Assembly: GCA_943331105.2 (NCBI GenBank)
Contig: CALQKH020000001.1
Span: forward strand, 372,001 to 436,000
Length of the DNA: 64,000 bases
DNA from: Akkermansia muciniphila
Lineage (GTDB): Bacteria > Pseudomonadota > Gammaproteobacteria > Burkholderiales > Burkholderiaceae_C
Direction of reading: 5' to 3'
A model generated the notes under the pieces. The model saw nothing but the letters and a program-made list of their open reading frames with translations, did no database searches and was not told the origin of the DNA. Positions within the stretch are counted from its first letter, which is position 1, and the number at the start of each line of letters is the position of its first letter. Of the stretch, positions 45,240 to 52,473 are shown one piece after another. A program made the position numbers and the translations under genes.

Positions 45240-46379
45240 TCACCGTGCAGGGGCAACCGGCGCAGCGGGTGCCATGCTTGGCACGGCGCCATAAATCGTG
45301 ACCTTTTGACCCGGCGACAGCACATGAACTCCGGCGCTCACCACTTTTTGCCCCGGTGTGAGCCCCGAACTGACCACGACATCGTTGCCATTCACCGGCC
45401 CCAACTGCACCGGCTGGCTGTTGACCGTCATGGTGGCTTCGTCCAGCACCCAAACCGCCGTGCCCTGCCCCTCTTGTCGCAAAGCGCTGGTGGGCAGCAA
45501 TATCGCCGTGGTCGCTGAGCCAGACAAACCCGGTGCCCGGACATTCAGCGTGGCCCCCAAGGGCAAGGATGTTCCGCCATCCAAGGCCAACTTGACTGTG
45601 AAGGTGCGCGTGACCGGATCGGCCATGGCGGCCAACTCCCTCACCTTGCCTTGAACAGTTTGTCCCGTGCTCAGTACCGTGGCGTGCATGTTTTGGCCGA
45701 TCTTGAGCGTCATGATGGCGGTTTCGGAGACCGCAAAAACCGCATCACGCGGGCCATCATGCGCCAACCGCACAATGGGCTGTCCGGCTGAGACCACTTG
45801 ACCTGCCTCAGCATCAACCCCAGTGATGACACCGGCATGACTGGCCGTCAAACGGGCATAGCCTGTTTGGTTACTTTGCGCCTGTGCTTGGGCCTTGGCC
45901 TGAGTCAATGCCGCATCGGCCGCCTTCAAACTGGCCTCGCGCCGCTCCAATTCGGCGCCACTGATGAAGTTTTGGGCTTTCAACGCCTCAAATCTTTTGA
46001 AATCAGCCAGGGCCAAGTCGCGCTGGCTTTGGGCAGCGCTGACCTGCGCCTGAGCTGCCGAGGCGGCCAACTCAAAATCTTGTGCATCCAGCACGCCCAA
46101 AAGCTGCCCGGCGGCCACCCGCTGGCCTGGTTCAACGGCTCGCTGCATCAGTTTGCCGCCAACCCTGAAACCCAATCGGGTCTCGACTCGGGCACGCACC
46201 TCGGCTGAAAATGTCCCGTCCGACGTCAAATCGCTGCCCAACACAGTGATCAACTTGACCGAACGCAAAGGCTCCAGTGGCGCCTCGGTCTTGGAACATG
46301 CCACCAAAGTAATCAAAAAACCGGTGAACGCGCAGAAACGAAGAACTCGCCCTGAGGCGAGTGACATCAAAAAATGCAT
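45240..46379 (-). CDS. RND efflux membrane fusion protein (periplasmic adaptor), lipoprotein
   Basis: A 379-residue adaptor. The signal peptide ends in a lipobox LVAC with C28, so it is anchored to the inner membrane. Then come a lipoyl/barrel-sandwich half (GFRVGGKLMQRAVEPGQRVAAGQLLGVLD), an alpha-helical hairpin rich in Ala/Gln (about 100-160), the second lipoyl half (ASHAGVITGVDAEAGQVVSAGQPIVRLA) and a beta-barrel domain. It is the first gene of the pair, with an operator-like palindrome just upstream. No outer-membrane channel gene is adjacent. Confidence 0.92.
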   Translation of the reverse strand: MHFLMSLASGRVLRFCAFTGFLITLVACSKTEAPLEPLRSVKLITVLGSDLTSDGTFSAEVRARVETRLGFRVGGKLMQRAVEPGQRVAAGQLLGVLDAQDFELAASAAQAQVSAAQSQRDLALADFKRFEALKAQNFISGAELERREASLKAADAALTQAKAQAQAQSNQTGYARLTASHAGVITGVDAEAGQVVSAGQPIVRLAHDGPRDAVFAVSETAIMTLKIGQNMHATVLSTGQTVQGKVRELAAMADPVTRTFTVKLALDGGTSLPLGATLNVRAPGLSGSATTAILLPTSALRQEGQGTAVWVLDEATMTVNSQPVQLGPVNGNDVVVSSGLTPGQKVVSAGVHVLSPGQKVTIYGAVPSMAPAAPVAPAR

Positions 46380-46400
46380 GGTGTATCCAAAGAATAATAA

Positions 46401-46414
46401 TGACCGATTGGTTA
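46401..46414. promoter_or_regulatory. Operator-like imperfect palindrome upstream of the efflux pair
   Basis: TGACCGATTGGTTA is an imperfect palindrome (five of seven pairs) that resembles TetR/AcrR-type operators. It is 22 bp upstream of the adaptor start, in the 85-bp gap to the divergent squalene-synthase-like gene. No tetR gene is in the window. Confidence 0.45.
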
Positions 46415-46464
46415 GTAATTTATTCAAAGCGGATGCAGCTGTCAAGCGACAATACCGATTGACC

Positions 46465-47583
46465 ATGACAAAAGCCCCCCCATCCAGACGACTTACCGGC
46501 TCCGGATTGAACCGGCAACAACGTCTGCTGCTGCGCCGCGTGTCTCGCTCGTTTGACTTGTCAATCCGGCTTTTACCCTCCGCTTTGCAGGCCCCCGTGA
46601 CCATCGGCTACTTGTTGGCACGCGCGACAGACACCGTGGCGGACACCAGCGCCCTGCCCTTGGCCGAGCGACAAACCTTGCTGCAACTCATGACGCAGGC
46701 CATCGCTGTCACTTCGGCAGGCGACACACAAGACAGCGCACTGACCAAGCTGACCCAAGCCTTTGCAGCGCAGCAAACCAACCCGCACGAACGCGCTTTG
46801 ATGCAAGCGCTGCCGCAATGTCTGCCATTGCTGCACACATTGTCTGAGCCTGACCAAGCCAGCGTGCGTACCGTACTTGGCCACATCACACTAGGGCAGC
46901 ATCTGGACATGGCCCGCTTTGGATCGGGTCCTCAACGGCTTGAGTCTTTGCAAAACGAGACGGAATTGGAAGACTACACCTGGTTGGTGGCTGGATGCGT
47001 GGGGGAATTCTGGACGGAGTTGTGCGGCCGCCACCTGCCCGGTTATGCACTTTTGACACAAGAAGAAATGATGCACATCGGTCGCCAATACGGCATGGGC
47101 CTGCAACGCCTGAACATTGTTCGCGACATGGGCGCCGACTTGGCAGACGGGCGCTGCTACTGGCCGGTCGAAACTTTGGCGCAAGCGGGCCTGACGCCCG
47201 AATGGCTGGCAGAAGCTGCACGCGCCACAAACGGCACAGGCGATGCCAGCGTACCAAGCTCTCGAAAAATCAACACACTGACATCCATCACCCCGCTTTA
47301 CAACCAGTGGCTGGACACAACCCAGTCTCAGTTGGCCAGCGGCATGCGCTACGCATTGGCGGTCAAGCCTTGGCGTTTGCGTCTGGCCAGTGCCTTGCCC
47401 GCCCTGATCGGTGCCCGCACTGTGGCTCTGCTGCGAGAGGCGGGTCCTGCCGCCCTGACCCAACGCATCAAAATGCCACGCCATGAGGTGCGCGCACTGC
47501 TCTGGCGCATCGCCTTGGGCCTTGGGTCTGTGCCCGCTCTAGAAAGAGAATTTCTCCAATTGTCTGGCCAGCCCCAGCCTTGA
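46465..47583 (+). CDS. Squalene/phytoene synthase family protein (farnesyl-diphosphate farnesyltransferase-like)
   Basis: A 372-residue isoprenoid synthase. The first Asp-rich motif is DTVAD (56-60) and the second lies in VRDMGADLADGRCYWP, with the tyrosine/arginine-rich YTWLVAGCVGEFW between. The N-terminal SRSFDLSIRLLP and the overall pattern are nearer to eukaryote-type squalene synthases than to HpnC, so it might make squalene or work with the next gene. ATG 46465 is chosen; the longer frame runs through the divergent promoter. Its partner hpnD-like gene follows after 31 nt. Confidence 0.85.
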   Translation: MTKAPPSRRLTGSGLNRQQRLLLRRVSRSFDLSIRLLPSALQAPVTIGYLLARATDTVADTSALPLAERQTLLQLMTQAIAVTSAGDTQDSALTKLTQAFAAQQTNPHERALMQALPQCLPLLHTLSEPDQASVRTVLGHITLGQHLDMARFGSGPQRLESLQNETELEDYTWLVAGCVGEFWTELCGRHLPGYALLTQEEMMHIGRQYGMGLQRLNIVRDMGADLADGRCYWPVETLAQAGLTPEWLAEAARATNGTGDASVPSSRKINTLTSITPLYNQWLDTTQSQLASGMRYALAVKPWRLRLASALPALIGARTVALLREAGPAALTQRIKMPRHEVRALLWRIALGLGSVPALEREFLQLSGQPQP

Positions 47584-47614
47584 TCCTGCGCTTTGAATGC
47601 GAGAATCCCAGTCC

Positions 47615-48454
47615 ATGAGCCCGCAAGATTACGTCCAACAAAAAGCCGCCGCCTCAGGCAGCAGTTTCTATTACGCTTTTTTGTTTTTGCCGCCTGAGCG
47701 GCGTGCCGCGATCACTGCTTTTTATGCGTTTTGCCGAGAAGTGGACGATGTGGTCGACGAAATCAAAGACCCAGGCGTGGCCGCCACCAAACTTGCCTGG
47801 TGGCAAAAAGAAGTGTTACAGGCCTTCGCCGGACAGCCCAGCCACCCCGTGATGCACGCCCTCATGCCCTTGGCTTCCAGTTTTGGCATAGAAAGCCGAC
47901 ACCTGATGGCCGTGATCGAAGGCTGTCAGATGGATCTGAACCAAACCCGGTATTTGGACTTTGCGGGCCTGACAAAATACTGCCATTTGATCGCCGGTGT
48001 GGTGGGCGAAGTCGCCGCCCGCATCTTTGGCCAGACTGACGAGGCCACCACCCAGTACGCCCACAAGCTGGGTCTGGCTTTCCAAATGACCAACATCATC
48101 CGCGACGTAGGCGAAGACGCTATGCGCGGACGCATTTATTTGCCGCTGGACGAGCAACAGCGCTTTGGCGTCAAGGCCAATGAACTGATCCAACGGGATT
48201 ATTCAGACCGCTTCAAAGCGCTGATGCAGTTCCAGACCGAACGTGCCCATGCCCTTTACGACGAAGCCCTGGCCCTGCTGCCCGCTGCCGACCGCCGCGC
48301 CCAAAAGCCAGGCCTGATGATGGCCAGCATTTACCGCACCTTGCTGCGCGAAATCGAGGCTTCGGGCTTTCAGGTCTTGCACCAACGCATCGCGCTCACA
48401 CCGCTGCGCAAGCTGTGGCTGGCTTGGAAGATGCAGGCGCTGGGGCGGTTTTAA
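47615..48454 (+). CDS. hpnD: Presqualene diphosphate synthase (HpnD-like)
   Basis: A 279-residue squalene/phytoene synthase-fold enzyme. The two Asp-rich motifs are in FCREVDDVVDEI (D44, D45, D48) and NIIRDVGEDAMRGRIYLP, the latter a strong match to HpnD, which condenses two farnesyl diphosphates to presqualene diphosphate in hopanoid synthesis. ATG 47615 (MSPQDYVQQKAAASGSSFYYAF) is the family start. The squalene-forming hpnE gene is not adjacent; a GST gene is convergent downstream. Confidence 0.88.
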   Translation: MSPQDYVQQKAAASGSSFYYAFLFLPPERRAAITAFYAFCREVDDVVDEIKDPGVAATKLAWWQKEVLQAFAGQPSHPVMHALMPLASSFGIESRHLMAVIEGCQMDLNQTRYLDFAGLTKYCHLIAGVVGEVAARIFGQTDEATTQYAHKLGLAFQMTNIIRDVGEDAMRGRIYLPLDEQQRFGVKANELIQRDYSDRFKALMQFQTERAHALYDEALALLPAADRRAQKPGLMMASIYRTLLREIEASGFQVLHQRIALTPLRKLWLAWKMQALGRF

Positions 48455-48472
48455 CGGCCTGACTCAGAAGTT

Positions 48473-49123
48473 TCACTTCATGCCCCGGGCTTGCGCCTGG
48501 GCCGGGCGGGCCAGACAAGCCTCCATCCAGCTTGACACGGCCGGGTACTGCGCCAACAAGGCAGGCGCAGGCCGCAACCAACCCGCCACACTGGCCACGC
48601 AGACATCGGCCACCGTGAAGCGTTGGGCGGCCAAATGCGCCTCGCCTTTGGCGTTTTGGGCCTGCAAGTGGGCTTCCAACACCGCCAATGGCACCTTCAA
48701 ACGACTTTCAGCCTGTTCGGCCAATTCGGGCTTGCGCTGGTCAGCGGGCATGGCCATGCGGTGCATCAACACCATGAGCGCGTCTTTTTCCAACTCGGAC
48801 ACCGTCCAAAAACTCCAACGCAAAGCCTCAGCCTCTTCGCGGGGTGAAGCGGGCGTGATGGACTGGCCATCGGCTTGGCCATGCACGCGGGCGATGTACA
48901 AAGCGCAAGCCATGCTCTCCCACACGGTGACAGCGCCATCGGCACGCTCGTCCACGACCACCGGAATGTGGCCATTCGGGTTGAGCGCCAAAAACTCGGG
49001 CGTTCGGGTCGCGCCACCAGCATAAGGCGTGCCTGTGTGCTCAAAGGCCACGCCCAGTTCCAAGGCGGTCCACAAGGGTCGTGCTGCGCGGGACGCGCCA
49101 ATGCCGTAAATTCTCAAAGCCAT
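48473..49123 (-). CDS. Glutathione S-transferase family protein
   Basis: A 216-residue GST. The thioredoxin-fold N-terminal half has MALRIYGIGASRAARPLWTALELGV with a catalytic serine or cysteine candidate near residue 9 and the glutathione-binding NPNGHIPVVVD and ESMACALYIA segments; the C-terminal half is all-helical with FTVADVCVASVAGWL. GGAG precedes ATG 49123. Substrate unknown. It lies between hpnD and a HAD phosphatase, on the minus strand. Confidence 0.88.
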   Translation of the reverse strand: MALRIYGIGASRAARPLWTALELGVAFEHTGTPYAGGATRTPEFLALNPNGHIPVVVDERADGAVTVWESMACALYIARVHGQADGQSITPASPREEAEALRWSFWTVSELEKDALMVLMHRMAMPADQRKPELAEQAESRLKVPLAVLEAHLQAQNAKGEAHLAAQRFTVADVCVASVAGWLRPAPALLAQYPAVSSWMEACLARPAQAQARGMK

Positions 49124-49180
49124 CAGGTTCTCCAAGTGTCAAATTGCAAAAAATTTCAAGCTGGTTCTCAAGCCGCAGCC

Positions 49181-49888
49181 TTACCGCTCATAGTCAGACC
49201 AACTGTCGCACAACAGATGCAAGTCTCGCACCTCCAAGTTCGGACGGGTGTCGCCATGGGTCCAGTCGTGGCCTTCGCGGTTGAGCCAGGCCACTTGCAT
49301 GCCCGCTGCCAAAGCACCCACACAGTCGGCGTGAGCATCGTCACCCACGTGCAAGACCTCATGGGGCTGCACGCCGGCAGCAGCAGCAGCCGCTTCAAAA
49401 ATGCGTAAATCGGGCTTGGCCACGCCCAAGGACTGCGCACTCACACTGGCGTGAAAGTGCTCCCCAATGCCCACGCGGTGCACGTCAGCATTGCCGTTGG
49501 ACAGGGCGATCACAGGGTAGCGTTGGCTCCAAAAACGCAAGGCCGGCAACGCATCGTTAAACAAATCCACCCGCTGACGCTCGGCAAAAAAGACCTCAAA
49601 AGCCGGCTCGGCCAAGTGCAGCGGATCACCGGCTTGCTGCAACAAGGCGCGAATGGATTGCAGACGCAAAAACGACAAGTCGTGAGCCCTGTCCGCATAG
49701 CGGGCGTTGATTTCGGCGCGAACGGCCTTTTTGAGTTCAGCATCGGCCGACAAGACCGCTGTGCTTGGCGCATGCGCAGCCAACCAAGCTTGTAAGGCGG
49801 TTTCTGCACGGCCAATCGTGGGCCAGACGGGCCACAGTGTGTCGTCCAGATCGAGGGTAATGGCTCTGATTTTGGTAATGTCAATCAT
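49181..49888 (-). CDS. HAD-superfamily phosphatase (YigB-like)
   Basis: A 235-residue HAD type IA phosphatase. Motif I DLDDTLWP has D13 and D15, motif II is ALSNGN, motif III is the lysine of GVAKPDLRIFEAAA, and motif IV is VGDDAHADCVGALAAGM. WPVWPTIGRAE after motif I recalls the YigB group of FMN/riboflavin-pathway phosphatases. ATG 49888 is chosen over one at 49909 that would overlap the divergent hemH start. Substrate assignment is tentative. Confidence 0.85.
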   Translation of the reverse strand: MIDITKIRAITLDLDDTLWPVWPTIGRAETALQAWLAAHAPSTAVLSADAELKKAVRAEINARYADRAHDLSFLRLQSIRALLQQAGDPLHLAEPAFEVFFAERQRVDLFNDALPALRFWSQRYPVIALSNGNADVHRVGIGEHFHASVSAQSLGVAKPDLRIFEAAAAAAGVQPHEVLHVGDDAHADCVGALAAGMQVAWLNREGHDWTHGDTRPNLEVRDLHLLCDSWSDYER

Positions 49889-49907
49889 GGTGGTGGGAGA
49901 ATAACGC

Positions 49908-50996
49908 ATGGCATTTCAACAAGAACCCTCTTTCCAGCATGGTCAGGCAGCTCGCACGGCTGTTTTGTATTGCAATCTGGGCACGCCCAGCGCCCCCACA
50001 GCACCCGCCCTGCGCAAATACCTGGCCGAGTTTTTAGGCGACAGCCGCGTGGTCGAAATCCCCAAACCCATTTGGTGGCTGATCCTGCATGGCATCATCT
50101 TGCGCGTGCGACCGGCCAAGTCTGCCGCCAAATACGCCAGCATCTGGACCGAGCAAGGTTCGCCCCTGAAAGCTTTTACCGACCAACAATCCCAATCATT
50201 GGGCACGTCACTGCAAGAGCGTGGCCACCATGTCACCGTGCGCTACGCCATGCGCTATGGCCAGCCGTCTATCCCTGCGCAACTCAGCGCCCTCAAAGCA
50301 GAAGGCGTGCAGCGCGTCCTGATTGTGCCGGCCTATCCGCAATACAGTGGCACAACCACAGCCAGCGTGTTCGACGCGGTTTACCACTGGGGACTCAAAA
50401 CCCGCCTCATTCCAGAAATGCGTTTCGTCAACCGATACCACGACGACCCGCGTTACATCGCCGCGCTGGCGCAAACTGTGCGCGACCACTGGGCGGCCAA
50501 CGGCCAATCCGAACAACTGCTGATGAGCTTTCACGGCGTGCCCGAACGCACTTTGCAATTGGGTGATCCTTACCACTGCGAGTGCATGAAAACCGGCCGA
50601 TTGCTGGCCGAAGCCTTGGGCTTGCGCAAAGACCAATACAAACTCACCTTCCAGTCACGCTTTGGCAAGGCCAAATGGCTCGAGCCCTACACCGAACCGA
50701 CCCTGATTGCCATAGCGGGCCAAGGCGTGAAATCTGTCGACGTGATCTGCCCGGGCTTTACCAGCGACTGCTTGGAAACACTCGAAGAAATTCAGCTTGA
50801 AGCCAAAGAAGCCTTCTTGCACGCAGGTGGAGAAAGCTTCAACTACATCCCCTGCCTGAACAACAACGCCCAGTGGATCGATGCCCTGACCGACATCAGC
50901 CTCGACCACATGCAGGGCTGGGACTTGTCGGCGCCTGACGCAAAAGCCTTGGCCGCCAGCCGCGAAAGGGCCTTGTCACACGGGTCCAAGGTCTGA
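49908..50996 (+). CDS. hemH: Ferrochelatase
   Basis: A 362-residue enzyme that inserts Fe(II) into protoporphyrin IX, the last step of haem synthesis. Visible features are NLGTPSAPTAPALRKYLAEFLGD near the N-terminus, PAYPQYSGTTTAS, the metal-binding histidine H209 in LMSFHGVPERT, and VICPGFTSDCLETLEEI. GGGAGA lies upstream of ATG 49908. A stable terminator hairpin follows. It is the last housekeeping gene before the second accessory region. Confidence 0.97.
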   Translation: MAFQQEPSFQHGQAARTAVLYCNLGTPSAPTAPALRKYLAEFLGDSRVVEIPKPIWWLILHGIILRVRPAKSAAKYASIWTEQGSPLKAFTDQQSQSLGTSLQERGHHVTVRYAMRYGQPSIPAQLSALKAEGVQRVLIVPAYPQYSGTTTASVFDAVYHWGLKTRLIPEMRFVNRYHDDPRYIAALAQTVRDHWAANGQSEQLLMSFHGVPERTLQLGDPYHCECMKTGRLLAEALGLRKDQYKLTFQSRFGKAKWLEPYTEPTLIAIAGQGVKSVDVICPGFTSDCLETLEEIQLEAKEAFLHAGGESFNYIPCLNNNAQWIDALTDISLDHMQGWDLSAPDAKALAASRERALSHGSKV

Positions 50997-51003
50997 AAAG
51001 AAA

Positions 51004-51034
51004 AAACCCTAAACAGTCAGACTGTTCAGGGTTT
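51004..51034 (+). terminator. Intrinsic terminator after hemH
   Basis: AAACCCTAAACAGT pairs with ACTGTTCAGGGTTT over a CAG loop (13 of 14 bases paired). Its 3' arm ends with TTT and continues TTTGGTCTT. It is also A-rich on the left, so it can work for the opposite strand. Confidence 0.85.
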
Positions 51035-51060
51035 GGTCTTGGCGGGCCAGAAGATACCAG

Positions 51061-51130
51061 ATCGCAAACCGCCTAAGATTTTGACGGGCAAGCAAATTAA
51101 GCTCTTGGGGTCCGGTTCATCATTCTAAAT
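51061..51130 (+). repeat. 70-bp direct repeat, copy A
   Basis: This segment, starting with ATCGCAAACCGCCTAAG, matches 58006-58075 at 61 of 70 positions (hand alignment, no gaps). It starts 26 nt after the hemH terminator. On the minus strand both copies could encode a short peptide ending SLI-LP-KILGGL with a stop just before, so the repeat could be a decayed gene end or an element border. No transposase is nearby. Confidence 0.8.
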
Positions 51131-51209
51131 GTGGAGACAGCCGCGTGCTGCGTAAGTTTGCCAAACCTCTGTGTTTGATTGCTACGGAATTCGAACCTGA
51201 TAGGTATAG

Positions 51210-51317
51210 TTACCCCCACTGTGACACAGCGCGGTTCACCGCGTTACGCTGCTCGGGGCGGTTGATGGTCACGATCGCCATGCCATCATCGTGTTCGACC
51301 AGAACTTCTTCGGTCAT
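51210..51317 (-). pseudogene. Truncated enoyl-CoA hydratase/isomerase, N-terminal relic
   Basis: On the minus strand, ATG 51317 opens a 35-residue frame containing AIVTINRPEQRNAVNRAVS, the start of a crotonase-fold protein, and then stops at 51210 soon after. It closely resembles residues 5-33 of the intact enoyl-CoA hydratase encoded at 58678-59445 (VLIEHSDGLVIITINRPEQ and NAVNRAVS). The remaining 220 residues are missing. The frame begins 13 nt after the nitronate monooxygenase stop, in the same operon orientation, so this was probably its downstream partner before a deletion or rearrangement near the repeat at 51061-51130. Confidence 0.8.
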
Positions 51318-51329
51318 GGGCTGCTCTTT

Positions 51330-52460
51330 TCAATCGTTGGCGGCGTTAAGCCGCTGCAGGCGCTCGACGGCTTCCAGGTATTCGGTCTGCATGCGGTACA
51401 TCAGCTCACGCACGCTGGTTTCTTCATTGATCATGCCCACCACCTGCCCGGCTGGCGCGGAGTAAAGGTCTTTGCGCTGAGCCCGCACCACGCGTGCGTG
51501 TGCTTCGTTGTAGAGAATGCCCTGCAAAGGTGTGGGCAAGTATGGGGGCGCGCCTGGCTGCTCCCAGGCCTCAGAAAGCTGACTTTTGAGCATGCGCACA
51601 GTTTTGCCTGTGCGGGCCTTGCGTCTAACGGCATCGTCCGCACGGGCTTCAAAGAGCACACCTTTTTCAAATGGGTTGAGCTCGCTCTCGCGCGTGCCCA
51701 ACCACACAGTGCCGCACCACACACCTTGTGCACCCAGCGCCAGAGCGGCCGCAATTTGGCTGCCACGGGCAATGCCGCCTGCGGCCAGCACGGCCACGCC
51801 GTCGCCACAAGCCTCGACCACCTGGGGAACCAACACCATGGTGGCAATCTCGCCAGTGTGGCCCCCTGCCTCGGTGCCTTGCGCCACGATCACATCGACG
51901 CCTGCTGCGATGTGGCGCACCGCGTGCTCGGCTTTGCCACACAGGGCGCCAATCAAGATGCCGCGATCTCGCAACTCGGCCACCACGTCAGGCGGCGGAG
52001 AACCTAAGGCGCTGACCACAAAATTCACCTGCGAATGGGTCAGTGCGACCGCCAAAAGCCGTCTGGCACCGTCGGGGGTCATGTTGCCGCGACCATCGAC
52101 AATTTCTTGTTCAATCCTTTCTTTCTCACCATCGGGCAAAGCTGCCACGCCCGCCTTAGACAGCAAGTTTTCCATGAAATCCTTGTGGACCTGTGGAATT
52201 AGCGCACGCAAGTCTTCGGTGCTGTCTTCTGACGCCTGGTCGTAGCGCGTGGGGATGATCACATCTACACCATACGGCCGGCCTTCGACATGTTTGTCGA
52301 TCCAGCGCAATTCGGCCTCAAGCTGCTGGGGTGAAAAGGTAGATGCGCCCAATACCCCAAATCCGCCAGCGCGGGTGACGGCGACCACCACGTCGCGGCA
52401 GTGAGAAAAAGCAAAAATCGGCAGCTCGCAGCCTAGCCGTTGACACAAAGGAGTTTTCAT
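51330..52460 (-). CDS. Nitronate monooxygenase family FMN protein
   Basis: A 376-residue TIM-barrel flavoprotein of the nitronate monooxygenase/2-nitropropane dioxygenase family. Motifs are PIFAFSHCRDVVVAVTRAGGFGVLGA (FMN-binding start), VIVAQGTEAGGHTG with the catalytic histidine, and VPQVVEACGDGVAVLAAGGIARG. The start at ATG 52460 is preceded by AAAGGAG. It follows the acyl-CoA synthetase by 13 nt. Natural substrate unknown; family members also include enoyl-reductase-like enzymes. Confidence 0.87.
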   Translation of the reverse strand: MKTPLCQRLGCELPIFAFSHCRDVVVAVTRAGGFGVLGASTFSPQQLEAELRWIDKHVEGRPYGVDVIIPTRYDQASEDSTEDLRALIPQVHKDFMENLLSKAGVAALPDGEKERIEQEIVDGRGNMTPDGARRLLAVALTHSQVNFVVSALGSPPPDVVAELRDRGILIGALCGKAEHAVRHIAAGVDVIVAQGTEAGGHTGEIATMVLVPQVVEACGDGVAVLAAGGIARGSQIAAALALGAQGVWCGTVWLGTRESELNPFEKGVLFEARADDAVRRKARTGKTVRMLKSQLSEAWEQPGAPPYLPTPLQGILYNEAHARVVRAQRKDLYSAPAGQVVGMINEETSVRELMYRMQTEYLEAVERLQRLNAAND

Positions 52461-52473
52461 AGAGTTTTAAGGT

